Below are positions 24,819 through 34,573 of a stretch of DNA of 64,000 nucleotides, one piece after another. The stretch is taken from the NCBI RefSeq assembly GCF_014648815.1, contig NZ_BMRV01000011.1, positions 222,542 to 286,541 of the forward strand. Direction: 5' to 3'. Each line of letters starts with the position of its first letter. Position 1 is the first letter of the stretch. This DNA comes from Streptomyces flaveolus (lineage in GTDB: Bacteria > Actinomycetota > Actinomycetes > Streptomycetales > Streptomycetaceae). The position numbers and the translations under genes are program-made. A model generated the notes under the pieces. It had not been told where the DNA came from and ran no database searches. It saw only the letters and a list, made by a program, of their open reading frames with translations.

Positions 24819-25834
24819 CGCAGCACGTGTCCCCGCCACGGGGCGGCACCGGCAAGGCGGCACCGGTGGACGGTCCGCCCGCCTGGCGGAGCCTGACGGC
24901 CCGCGCCGACCTGCGCACCCTGAGCCTGCTCGGCGTGCTCGCCGTACTGGTCCTCATCGGCGGCATCACCCAGCCCGACTCGTTCCTCGACACCCGCAAC
25001 CTGCAACTGGTGCTCACCCAGGCGTCCGTGATCGGCGTCGTCACCGTCGGCATGACCTTCGTGATCGTCTCCGGCGGCATCGACCTGTCCGTCGGCGCCA
25101 TCGTCGCCCTGTCGTCGGTGTGGGCGACCACCGTCGCCACCCAGGAGTACGGCTTCGCCGGCATCCTGTTCACCGCCGTCATCGTCGGAGTGGGCTGCGG
25201 GCTGGTCAACGGCGTGCTCATCGCGTACGGCGCGATGGTCCCGTTCATCGCCACCCTCGCCATGCTGGCCTCGGCACGCGGCCTCGCGTTGCAGATCACC
25301 GACGGCCGCACCCAGGTCGTCACCGTGCCCAGCGTGCTGGACCTCGGCGAGCGCGACTCCTATGTACTGGGCGTCCCGCCGCTGGTCCTGGTGTTCGCGG
25401 CCGTCACCGTCATCGGCTGGCTGCTGCTCAACCGGACCACCTTCGGCCGCCGCACCGTCGCCGTCGGCGGCAACGCGGAGGCCGCCCGGCTCGCCGGCAT
25501 CGACGTCCGCCGCCAGCGGCTCTACCTCTACCTGCTGTCCGGGCTGTGCTGCGGCATCGCCGCCTTCCTCCTGATCGTCCTGGCCGGCTCGGGCCAGAAC
25601 ACCAACGGCAACCTCTACGAACTCGACGCCATCGCCGCCGCGATCATCGGCGGCACGCTCCTCACCGGAGGGCGCGGGACCATCGTCGGCTCCGTGCTCG
25701 GCGTCCTCATCTTCACCACGATCACCAACATCTTCGCCCTGAACAACCTGCAGAGCGACGTCCAGCAGATCGCCAAGGGAGCGATCATCGTCGCCGCCGT
25801 GCTGGTCCAGCGCCGTACCGCGAGCACGACCTGA
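24815..25834 (+). CDS. Sugar ABC transporter permease (RbsC-type)
   Basis: A 339-residue permease with 8-10 membrane spans from residue about 35 to the end. Family motifs are GMTFVIVSGGIDLSVGAIVA and, in the cytoplasmic loop, GGNAEAARLAGIDVRRQRL, followed by AIAAAIIGGTLLTGGRGTI. The N-terminal 30 residues are hydrophilic. One permease gene only, so it probably works as a homodimer with the double ATPase. Confidence 0.95.
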   Translation: MTQHVSPPRGGTGKAAPVDGPPAWRSLTARADLRTLSLLGVLAVLVLIGGITQPDSFLDTRNLQLVLTQASVIGVVTVGMTFVIVSGGIDLSVGAIVALSSVWATTVATQEYGFAGILFTAVIVGVGCGLVNGVLIAYGAMVPFIATLAMLASARGLALQITDGRTQVVTVPSVLDLGERDSYVLGVPPLVLVFAAVTVIGWLLLNRTTFGRRTVAVGGNAEAARLAGIDVRRQRLYLYLLSGLCCGIAAFLLIVLAGSGQNTNGNLYELDAIAAAIIGGTLLTGGRGTIVGSVLGVLIFTTITNIFALNNLQSDVQQIAKGAIIVAAVLVQRRTASTT

Positions 25835-25851
25835 GGAAAGGGTTCGCCACC

Positions 25852-26898
25852 ATGCAGCAACTCAACGCGAGTCGCAGAGGACTGCTCTTCGGAGCCGCCG
25901 CCGTCTCCGCCGGTGCCTTCCTCACCGGCTGCACGAGCAACGAGAGCAGCGACGACGAGAAACCGGCCGCGAACGACCAGCCGGCCGCCGACGACAAGCC
26001 GGGCAAGGCCGTCACCATCGGCTACGCCGGCCCGCAGGCCGACCACGGCTGGCTCAACGCCATCAACGACAACGCCAAGAAGCGCGCCGAGAAGTACTCG
26101 GACGTCACCCTCGAGGTCACCGAGGGCTCCAACGACACGGCCGCCCAGATCGGCCAGATCGAGACCCTGATCAACAAGAAGGTCGACGTCCTCGTGGTGC
26201 TGCCCGCCGACGGCAAGGCACTCACCCAGGTCGGACTGAAGGCGATGCGCGCCGGCATCCCGGTCGTCAACCTCGACCGCATCTTCAACAGCCCCCAGGC
26301 CTACCGCTGCTGGATCGGCGGCGACAACTACGGCATGGGCCTCAACGCCGCCCACTACATCGGCGAGAAGCTCAAGGACAAGCCGGACGCCAAGGTCATC
26401 GAGCTGGCGGGCCTGGACAACCTGGAGCTGACCCAGCAGCGCACCCAGGGCTTCGACGACGGCCTCAAGAACTACCCGAACATCAAGAAGGTGGCCCGCC
26501 AGGCCGCCGAGTTCACCGTCGAGTCCGGCCAGGCCAAGATGGCCCAGCTCCTCCAGGCACAGTCGCAGTTCGACGCGCTGTGGAACCACGACGACGACCA
26601 GGGCGTGGGCGCGCTGCGCGCCATCGAGCAGGCGGGCCGCGACGACTTCCTGATGGTCGGCGGCGCCGGGGCGCTGTCCGCCTTCCAGGCCATCAAGGCG
26701 GACAGTGGCGTCCTGAAGGCGACCGTGCTGTACCCGCCGACCATGGCCGCCTCCGCGATCGACCTGGCCCGTGCGCTCGGCCAGGGCAAGGGGATCGGCG
26801 GACTCGCCGAGTTCGAGATCCCGTCGACGGTCACCTGCTACTCGGCCGTCGTCGACAAGGAGAACGTGGACCAGTACATGTCCACCGGCTTCAAGTGA
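25852..26898 (+). CDS. Sugar ABC transporter substrate-binding lipoprotein
   Basis: A 348-residue periplasmic-binding-protein type 1 (Peripla_BP_4) lipoprotein. The N-terminus has a twin-arginine-like SRRGLLF and a lipobox FLTGC with Cys27, so it is probably a Tat-routed lipoprotein. A charged, Asp- and Glu-rich linker of about 25 residues leads to the fold (TIGYAGPQADHGWLNAIND). It captures the sugar for the preceding permease. The ATG at 25852 follows GAGGAAAGG, 17 bp after the permease stop. Confidence 0.94.
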   Translation: MQQLNASRRGLLFGAAAVSAGAFLTGCTSNESSDDEKPAANDQPAADDKPGKAVTIGYAGPQADHGWLNAINDNAKKRAEKYSDVTLEVTEGSNDTAAQIGQIETLINKKVDVLVVLPADGKALTQVGLKAMRAGIPVVNLDRIFNSPQAYRCWIGGDNYGMGLNAAHYIGEKLKDKPDAKVIELAGLDNLELTQQRTQGFDDGLKNYPNIKKVARQAAEFTVESGQAKMAQLLQAQSQFDALWNHDDDQGVGALRAIEQAGRDDFLMVGGAGALSAFQAIKADSGVLKATVLYPPTMAASAIDLARALGQGKGIGGLAEFEIPSTVTCYSAVVDKENVDQYMSTGFK

Positions 26899-26984
26899 GG
26901 CCCGCCGCCCCGGCAGCGGCCTGACCAGCCGGCCGGGGCGGGGCCCACCCCCCACCGCGCCACCACGACGAGGAGGACATCCGC

Positions 26985-28268
26985 ATGGGACAGCCGCAGC
27001 AGCCCGAGGGGGCCGGGGCGGACGCAGCAGCGACCGGTACCGGTGCCGGTACCGGCGACACGGCCACGGGGGCATCCGCGACCAGACCGCCGCTGCGCGT
27101 CGGCATGGTCGGCTACGCCTTCATGGGCGCAGCCCACTCCCAGGGCTGGCGCACCGCCGGCCGGGTCTTCGACCTGCCGCTGAACCCGGTCATGACCGCC
27201 ATCTGCGGCCGGGACGCCGACGCCGTCCGCACGGCGGCCGACCGGCACGGCTGGGCGAGCACCGAGACCGACTGGCGGACCCTGGTGGAACGGGACGACA
27301 TCGACCTCGTCGACATCTGCACCCCCGGCGACAGCCACGCCGAGATCGCGCTGGCCGCGCTCGCCGCCGGCAAGCACGTCCTGTGCGAGAAACCCCTCGC
27401 CAACACCGTCGCCGAGGCGGAGGCGATGACCCGGGCCGCCGAGGAGGCGGGCGCGCGCGGGCAGCTGGCCATGGTCGGCTTCAACTACCGCCGGGTGCCC
27501 GCCACCGCGCTGGCCCGGCGCATGGTCGCCGAGGGCCGCATCGGCCGGCTGCGGCACGTGCGGGTGACGTACCTCCAGGACTGGCTGGTGGACCCGCAGG
27601 CCCCGCTGACCTGGCGGCTGCGCAAGGAGCTGGCCGGCTCCGGCTCGCTCGGCGACCTGGGCGCGCACATCATCGACCTCGCCCAGTACCTGACCGGAGA
27701 GCGGCTGGCCGGCGTCTCCGCCCTCACCGAGACCTTCGTGCGGGAGCGTCCGCTGCCCGGCGGCGCGGCGCGGGGCCTGTCCGCCACGTCGGCGGCCGGC
27801 ACGGGGGAGGTCACCGTGGACGACGCCGCCGTGTTCACCGGCCGCCTCACCTCCGGCGCCCTCGCCTCCTTCGAGGCCACCCGGTACGCCACCGGCCGCA
27901 AGAACGCCCTGCGCATCGAACTCAACGGCGAGCGCGGCTCGCTCGCCTTCGACCTGGAGCGGCTCAACGAGCTGTCGTACCACGACGGCACCGAGCCGGG
28001 GGAGCACGCCGGTTTCCGCCGCATCCTCGTCACCGAGCCCGAGCACCCCTACCTGGACGCCTGGTGGCCGCCGGGCCACGGACTGGGCTACGAGCACTCC
28101 TTCGTCCACCAGGCGCGCGACCTCGTCCACGCGGTCGCCGAGGGCCGCAGGCCCGACCCCTCCTTCGCCGACGGGCTGCAGGTGCAGCGTGTGCTCGCGG
28201 CCGTGGAGGAGAGCGCCGAGAAGAACTCCGTCTACACCCCCGTCGCCATCACGTCGACCGTCGTCTGA
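26985..28268 (+). CDS. Gfo/Idh/MocA-family oxidoreductase
   Basis: A 427-residue NAD(P)-dependent sugar or cyclitol dehydrogenase. After a Gly/Ala/Thr-rich head of about 35 residues comes the Rossmann motif VGMVGYAFMGAAHSQGW. The CEKPLA motif holds the catalytic Lys, and GSLGDLGAHIIDLAQYL the metal/substrate Asp and His. The neighbouring isomerase and 3-keto-glycoside hydrolase suggest that it oxidises or reduces C3 of a sugar or inositol derivative (inference). It is the fourth gene of the ABC operon, 86 bp after the binding protein, and is followed after 15 bp by a TIM-barrel gene. Confidence 0.92.
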   Translation: MGQPQQPEGAGADAAATGTGAGTGDTATGASATRPPLRVGMVGYAFMGAAHSQGWRTAGRVFDLPLNPVMTAICGRDADAVRTAADRHGWASTETDWRTLVERDDIDLVDICTPGDSHAEIALAALAAGKHVLCEKPLANTVAEAEAMTRAAEEAGARGQLAMVGFNYRRVPATALARRMVAEGRIGRLRHVRVTYLQDWLVDPQAPLTWRLRKELAGSGSLGDLGAHIIDLAQYLTGERLAGVSALTETFVRERPLPGGAARGLSATSAAGTGEVTVDDAAVFTGRLTSGALASFEATRYATGRKNALRIELNGERGSLAFDLERLNELSYHDGTEPGEHAGFRRILVTEPEHPYLDAWWPPGHGLGYEHSFVHQARDLVHAVAEGRRPDPSFADGLQVQRVLAAVEESAEKNSVYTPVAITSTVV

Positions 28269-28283
28269 GGAGGCCAGAAGCGC

Positions 28284-29282
<999 letters not shown>

Positions 29283-29298
29283 TCCACGCGTCCGACGC

Positions 29299-29346
29299 CA
29301 GGTCGGCACGGGGGCCGGGACATCCGCCGGCCCCCGGTCCGACCTG
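29299..29346 (+). terminator. Terminator of the ABC/dehydrogenase/isomerase operon
   Basis: A two-part hairpin: inner stem GGGGGCCGG / CCGGCCCCC (8-nt loop) and outer stem CAGGTCGG / CCGACCTG, separated by a 3-nt internal loop, starting 17 bp after the stop codon. Confidence 0.85.
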
Positions 29347-29356
29347 CCCGGACACG

Positions 29357-29421
29357 GCTTTGTCCTGTGTCGGGTAAAAGTTCAACTACCCGTGTTCCAC
29401 GGGGTGTTCGCACAGGACAAA
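29357..29421. promoter_or_regulatory. Probable ROK operator (copy 2) with a perfect 11-bp inverted partner
   Basis: The 28-bp motif at 29357-29384 matches the one before the ROK gene. In addition TTTGTCCTGTG (29359-29369) is repeated in inverse orientation as CACAGGACAAA (29411-29421), 52 bp centre to centre, close to five helical turns. This suggests two cooperatively bound sites controlling the large secreted protein gene. Confidence 0.6.
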
Positions 29422-29545
29422 CACAGCTACCGTCCCTGAAGTGTTCAGGACACACACGCCTCCGGGGTGACGGCGCACCCCGGCGCCCGCACCGCACGCC
29501 TTCGCACCCGTTCCGTACGGCCCATTCCGTTCCCGGAGGGACTTC

Positions 29546-32500
29546 GTGCACAGAAGCAGACTCAACGGCACCGACACCACGAGGCGGCCCAGACTTCGCA
29601 CCACCCTCGCCCTGATCACCGGCCTCGCACTGGCGGTGGCCACCCCGGCGACCGTCGCCGGCGCCCAGCCCGGCGGCTCGGCACTCGACGAGGCGGCGGC
29701 CCCCGCGGCCGCCGAGGGGCAGTTCCAGCAGGTACCGCTCGCCAAGGGCGAGCCCGAGATGGGCGAGCCGATGTCGCTCGCCGTCCTCCCCGACCGCAGC
29801 GTCCTGCACACCGCCCGCGACGGCACACTGCGCCTCACCGACCAGGGCGGCGTCACCAAGGTCGCCGGCAGGATCCCCGTCTACAACCACGACGAGGAGG
29901 GCCTGCAGGGCGTCGGCATCGACCCGGACTTCAAGAACAACCGGGCGATCTACCTCTACTACGCCCCGCCGCTCGACACCCCCGCGGGCGACGCCCCGGA
30001 GACCGGCACCGCCGAGGACTTCAAGAAGTTCGACGGCGTCAACCGCCTCTCCCGCTTCGTCCTCAACCCCAACGGCACGCTGGACATGGCCAGCGAGAAG
30101 AAGGTCCTGGACGTCGCGGCCTCCCGCGGCACCTGCTGCCACGTCGGCGGCGACATCGCCTTCGACGCCCAGGGCAACCTCTACCTGTCGACCGGCGACG
30201 ACACCAACCCGTTCGCCTCCGACGGGTACACGCCGATCGACGAGCGCCCGGACCGCAACCCGGCCTTCGACGCCCGCCGCAGCGCGGGCAACACCAACGA
30301 CCTGCGCGGCAAGATCCTGCGCATCAAGGTCGCCGAGGACGGCTCGTACACCATCCCCGAGGGCAACCTCTTCGCCCCCGGCACCGAGAAGACCCGTCCC
30401 GAGATCTACGCGATGGGCTTCCGCAACCCGTTCCGCATCAGCGTCGACAAGAAGACCGGCACCGTCTACGTCGGTGACTACGGCCCCGACGCCGGCGCCG
30501 CCGACCCGAAGCGGGGCCCGGCCGGACAGGTCGAGTTCGCCAAGGTCACCAAGGCCGCCAACTTCGGCTGGCCCTTCTGCACCGGCGACAACGACCCCTA
30601 CGTCGACTACGACTTCGCCACCAAGGCATCCGGCGAGACGTTCGACTGCGCCGCCCCGAAGAACACCTCGCCGCACAACACCGGCCTCGTCGACCTGCCG
30701 CCCGCGCAGGCCGCCTGGATCCCGTACGACGGCGGCTCCGTGCCCGAGTTCGGCAGCGGCTCCGAGTCCCCGATGGGCGGCCCGGTCTACCGCTACGACC
30801 CGGACCTCGAATCCTCGGTGAAGTTCCCCGAGGAGTACGACGGCGACTTCTTCGCCGGCGAGTTCGGCCGCCGCTGGATCAAGCGGATCGAGCAGACCGA
30901 GGACGGCTCGGTCGCCAAGATCAACGACTTCCCGTGGACCGGCACCCAGATCATGGACATGGAGTTCGGCCCCGACGGCGCGCTCTACGTCCTCGACTAC
31001 GGCCTCTCCTGGTTCCAGGGCGACAAGGACTCCGCGCTCTACCGGATCGAGAACGCCTCGGACGGCTTCTCCCCGATCGCCGAGGTGAGCGCGAACAAGA
31101 CGTCCGGCGCCGCCGGCCTGAAGGTCACCTTCACCGGCTCCGCCAAGGACGCCGACTCCCCGGACCTCACCTACAGCTGGGACTTCGGCGACGGAACCAA
31201 GGGCGAGGGGCTCACGCCCACGCACCAGTACAAGAAGGTCGGCACCTACTCCGCGACCTTCACCGCGAAGGACCCCGAGGGCAACACCGGCCACGCCAGC
31301 GTCCGGATCGTGGTCGGCAACACCGAGCCCAAGGTGAAGATCGAGGTGCCGGGCAACGGCAGCATGGCCGCCTTCGGCGAGCCCGTCCCGTTCAAGGTGA
31401 CCGTCACCGACCCCGAGGGGACCGTCGACTGCTCCAAGGTCAAGGTCGCCTACAGCCTCGGTCACGACTCCCACGCCCACGAGCTGACCAGCGCGACGGG
31501 CTGTGAGGGCACCCTGAAGCCGCCCGCCGGGGACGGCGGTCACGACCCCAACGCCAACATCTACGGCGTCGTCGGCGCGAGCTACACCGACGGCGGGGCG
31601 AACGGCCAGGAGGCCCTGACCGGCACCGCCCGCGCCGTGGTCCAGCCGCTGCACCGCCAGGCCGAGCACTTCACGGCGCAGCAGGGCGTGTCGCCCATCG
31701 ACAAGGCCGGCGCCAACGGCGGCAAGACCGTCGGCGACATCCACGACGGCGACTGGATCTCCTTCAGCCCCTACAGGTTCGACGGGCAGAAGAAGATGAC
31801 CGTACGGGCCTCCTCCGGCGGCTCCGGCGGCTTCATCGAGCTGCGCACCGGCTCGCCCGACGGACCGCTGCACGGCTCGGCGTACATCCCGCCGACCGGC
31901 AGCTGGGAGACCTTCCAGAACGTCGACGTGCCGCTGCGGGCCCTGCCCGCGCGCACCACGGACATCTACCTGGTCTTCCGGGGCGGCGACGGCGCGCTCT
32001 ACGACGTGGACGACTTCGAGTTCTCCAAGGAGCCCTTCAAGCAGGGCAAGAAGGTCCTCGTCTTCTCCAAGACCGCGGGCTTCCGGCACGACTCCATCCC
32101 GGCCGGCATCGCCGCCCTGAAGGAGCTCGGCGCCCCGGCCGGCATCACGGTCGACGCCACCGAGGAGGCCAAGCAGTTCACCACCGCCAACCTCGCCAAG
32201 TACGACGCGGTGGCCTTCCTGTCCACCACCGGTGACGTCCTGAACGCCGACCAGCAGAAGGCGTTCGAGAACTACGTCGCGAACGGCGGCGGCTACATGG
32301 GCATCCACGCCGCGGCCGACACCGAGTACGACTGGAAGTTCTACGGCGGCCTCGTCGGCGCCTACTTCCAGTCGCACCCGGCCATCCAGAAGGCCACCGT
32401 GCGCGTCGAGGACCACGACCACCCGGCCACCGCGCACCTGGGCGACACCTGGGAGCACACCGACGAGCTGTACAACTACCGCACCAACCCGCGCGAGCAG

Positions 32501-33268
32501 GCCAAGGTCCTCGCCACCCTCGACGAGACCACCTACCAGGGCGGCACCATGAAGGGCGACCACCCGATCGCCTGGTGCCAGCCCTACGAGGGCGGCCGCT
32601 CCTTCTACACCGGCCTCGGCCACACCAAGGAGTCCTACGCCGACGAGACGTTCCGCGCCCACCTGCTCGGCGGCCTCCGGTACGCCACCGGCCAGGTCAA
32701 GGCCGACTGCAAGCCGGCCAAGGGCTACCGGAAGATCTTCAACGGCCAGACCCTGGACGGCTGGAAGCAGGCCGGCCCCGGCACGTTCAACGTCAAGGAC
32801 GGCACCCTGGAGTCCGAGGGCGGCATGGGCCTGCTCTGGTACCAGGCCAAGGAGCTGAAGTCGTACTCGCTCAAGCTCGACTGGAAGATGCAGGGCGACG
32901 ACAACTCCGGTGTCTTCGTGGGCTTCCCGGCCTCCGACGACCCCTGGTCCGCGGTGAACAAGGGCTACGAGATCCAGATCGACGCCACGGACGCGCCCGA
33001 CCGCACGACGGGCTCGGTCTATACGTTCAAGGCGGCGAACATCAAGGCCCGTGACCAGGTCCTGCGGCCGCCCGGCCAGTGGAACTCCTACGAGATCAAG
33101 GTCCAGGGCGAACGCCTCCAGGTGTTCCTCAACGGAGTCAAGATCAACGACTTCACCAACAAGGACCCCGAGCGGAGCCTGACCGACGGCTACATCGGCC
33201 TGCAGAACCACGGTGCCGACGACCAGGTCTCCTTCCGCAACATCCAGCTGAAGGAACTGCCCGAGTAG
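29546..33268 (+). CDS. Secreted multidomain sugar-processing protein: sugar dehydrogenase, PKD, CBM6, ThuA, 3-keto-glycoside hydrolase
   Basis: A 1240-residue exported protein. After the signal peptide (about 1-40) come a PQQ-type glucose/sorbosone dehydrogenase beta-propeller (about 60-490; RDGTLRLTDQGG, GTCCHVGGDIAFDAQGNLYL, AMGFRNPFRISVD), a PKD domain (about 515-591; YSWDFGDG), a CBM6-like domain (about 705-828), a ThuA glutamine-amidotransferase-like domain (about 834-1050; KVLVFSKTAGFRHDSIP, MGIHAAADTEYDWKFYGG), and a C-terminal DUF1080 3-keto-glycoside hydrolase domain (from about 1058; IFNGQTLDGWK, GYEIQIDATD). One chain could oxidise a glycoside at C3 and cleave it, but this is inferred from domain content. 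The GTG start follows GGAGGG. It has its own promoter and terminator. Confidence 0.92.
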   Translation: MHRSRLNGTDTTRRPRLRTTLALITGLALAVATPATVAGAQPGGSALDEAAAPAAAEGQFQQVPLAKGEPEMGEPMSLAVLPDRSVLHTARDGTLRLTDQGGVTKVAGRIPVYNHDEEGLQGVGIDPDFKNNRAIYLYYAPPLDTPAGDAPETGTAEDFKKFDGVNRLSRFVLNPNGTLDMASEKKVLDVAASRGTCCHVGGDIAFDAQGNLYLSTGDDTNPFASDGYTPIDERPDRNPAFDARRSAGNTNDLRGKILRIKVAEDGSYTIPEGNLFAPGTEKTRPEIYAMGFRNPFRISVDKKTGTVYVGDYGPDAGAADPKRGPAGQVEFAKVTKAANFGWPFCTGDNDPYVDYDFATKASGETFDCAAPKNTSPHNTGLVDLPPAQAAWIPYDGGSVPEFGSGSESPMGGPVYRYDPDLESSVKFPEEYDGDFFAGEFGRRWIKRIEQTEDGSVAKINDFPWTGTQIMDMEFGPDGALYVLDYGLSWFQGDKDSALYRIENASDGFSPIAEVSANKTSGAAGLKVTFTGSAKDADSPDLTYSWDFGDGTKGEGLTPTHQYKKVGTYSATFTAKDPEGNTGHASVRIVVGNTEPKVKIEVPGNGSMAAFGEPVPFKVTVTDPEGTVDCSKVKVAYSLGHDSHAHELTSATGCEGTLKPPAGDGGHDPNANIYGVVGASYTDGGANGQEALTGTARAVVQPLHRQAEHFTAQQGVSPIDKAGANGGKTVGDIHDGDWISFSPYRFDGQKKMTVRASSGGSGGFIELRTGSPDGPLHGSAYIPPTGSWETFQNVDVPLRALPARTTDIYLVFRGGDGALYDVDDFEFSKEPFKQGKKVLVFSKTAGFRHDSIPAGIAALKELGAPAGITVDATEEAKQFTTANLAKYDAVAFLSTTGDVLNADQQKAFENYVANGGGYMGIHAAADTEYDWKFYGGLVGAYFQSHPAIQKATVRVEDHDHPATAHLGDTWEHTDELYNYRTNPREQAKVLATLDETTYQGGTMKGDHPIAWCQPYEGGRSFYTGLGHTKESYADETFRAHLLGGLRYATGQVKADCKPAKGYRKIFNGQTLDGWKQAGPGTFNVKDGTLESEGGMGLLWYQAKELKSYSLKLDWKMQGDDNSGVFVGFPASDDPWSAVNKGYEIQIDATDAPDRTTGSVYTFKAANIKARDQVLRPPGQWNSYEIKVQGERLQVFLNGVKINDFTNKDPERSLTDGYIGLQNHGADDQVSFRNIQLKELPE

Positions 33269-33280
33269 GGCAACCGGAAC

Positions 33281-33318
33281 GGCGGCGGGCGGAGGACGCC
33301 GGATCTCCGCCCGTCGTC
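33281..33318 (+). terminator. Terminator after the multidomain protein gene
   Basis: A stem of about 14 bp with two G-U pairs (core CGGGCGGAG / CTCCGCCCG) and a 10-nt loop, 12 bp after the stop codon. Confidence 0.7.
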
Positions 33319-33397
33319 TCCCCGGGCCACGCGCCCGGCACCCCGCTCGTCCCCTCCGGCACTTCCACCCGGTTCGCGTACGACAAGGAGGCTGCCC

Positions 33398-34573
33398 ATG
33401 TCCGCCGAACCGTCCTTGCCCACCCCCTCCCCGGCCCCGCGCTTCGGCGTCTGGCTCATCGGGGCGCGCGGATCCGTCGCCACGACCGCGATCGCGGGCT
33501 GCGCCGCCGTCGCCGCCGGGCTCCACCCGCCGGCCGGCATGGTCACCGAGACCCCCGACTTCACCTCGTGCGGCCTGCCGCCGCTGTCGTCCCTCGTCTT
33601 CGGGGGGCACGACACCGTCGACTGCCCGCTGCCCAAGCGCGCCGAACACCTCGCCGCCGGCGGTGTCCTGCCGCACGGCCTGCCGTCCGCCGTGCACGCC
33701 GAACTCGCCGCCGCCGACCGGGAGATCAGGCCCGGCGGCCCCCTGCCCGGCGACACGGACGGCGGCCCGGACCGCACCCAGGACGAGTGGATCGACGTGT
33801 TCGCCGCCGACATCCGCGACTTCGTGCACCGTCAGGGCCTCGCGGGCGCCGTCGTGGTGAACGTCGCCTCCACGGAGCCCGCGCCCACCGACGGCGCCCT
33901 GCCGCCCAGCTCCCTCTACGCGGCGGCCGCCCTGCGCGCCGGCTGCCCCTACGTCAACTTCACCCCCTCCACGGGCCTGCACCACCCGGCGCTGGCCCCG
34001 CTCGCCGCGTCCTCCGGCGTGCCGTACGCGGGCCGCGACGGCAAGACCGGGCAGACCCTGCTGCGCTCCGTGCTCGGCCCGATGTTCACGCAGCGCGCCC
34101 TCGCCGTGCGCGCCTGGTCCGGCACCAACCTGCTGGGCGGCGGCGACGGCGCCGCCCTCGCCGACCCCGCGGCCGCCGCCGCCAAGAACGCCGGCAAGGA
34201 ACGCGTCCTCGCCGACACCCTCGGTGCGGCGCCCGAGGGCGAGGTCCACATCGACGACGTCCCCGCGCTCGGCGACTGGAAGACGGCCTGGGACCACATC
34301 GCCTTCGACGGCTTCCTCGGCTCCCGCATGATCCTGCAGACCATCTGGCAGGGCTGCGACTCGGCGCTCGCCGCCCCGCTCGTCCTCGACCTGGCCCGGC
34401 TGGCCGTCCGCGCCCAGGAGAAGGGCCTGACCGGCCCGCTGGGCGAACTGGGCTTCTACTTCAAGGACCCGGTCGGGGACGGCCCGTCGTCACTGGCCGA
34501 GCAGTACGTGGAGCTGAGGCGCTTCGCCGGGCGGCTGCGGGACGGCGCCGACGAGCGAGAGGCACAGCGATGA
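33398..34573 (+). CDS. Inositol-3-phosphate synthase-family protein (first gene of ebo-type cluster)
   Basis: A 391-residue NAD-dependent cyclase-like enzyme of the myo-inositol-1-phosphate synthase family. It has the dinucleotide motif WLIGARGSVATTAIAGC, VVVNVASTEP, YVNFTPSTG, and the active-site region GRDGKTGQTLLRSVLG, followed by WSGTNLLGGGDG. The family converts glucose 6-phosphate to inositol 3-phosphate; here the product may be a related cyclitol phosphate. The ATG at 33398 follows AAGGAGG. The stop overlaps the next start (ATGA). Its membership of this operon, rather than a phospholipid or mycothiol locus, points to specialised use. Confidence 0.88.
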   Translation: MSAEPSLPTPSPAPRFGVWLIGARGSVATTAIAGCAAVAAGLHPPAGMVTETPDFTSCGLPPLSSLVFGGHDTVDCPLPKRAEHLAAGGVLPHGLPSAVHAELAAADREIRPGGPLPGDTDGGPDRTQDEWIDVFAADIRDFVHRQGLAGAVVVNVASTEPAPTDGALPPSSLYAAAALRAGCPYVNFTPSTGLHHPALAPLAASSGVPYAGRDGKTGQTLLRSVLGPMFTQRALAVRAWSGTNLLGGGDGAALADPAAAAAKNAGKERVLADTLGAAPEGEVHIDDVPALGDWKTAWDHIAFDGFLGSRMILQTIWQGCDSALAAPLVLDLARLAVRAQEKGLTGPLGELGFYFKDPVGDGPSSLAEQYVELRRFAGRLRDGADEREAQR

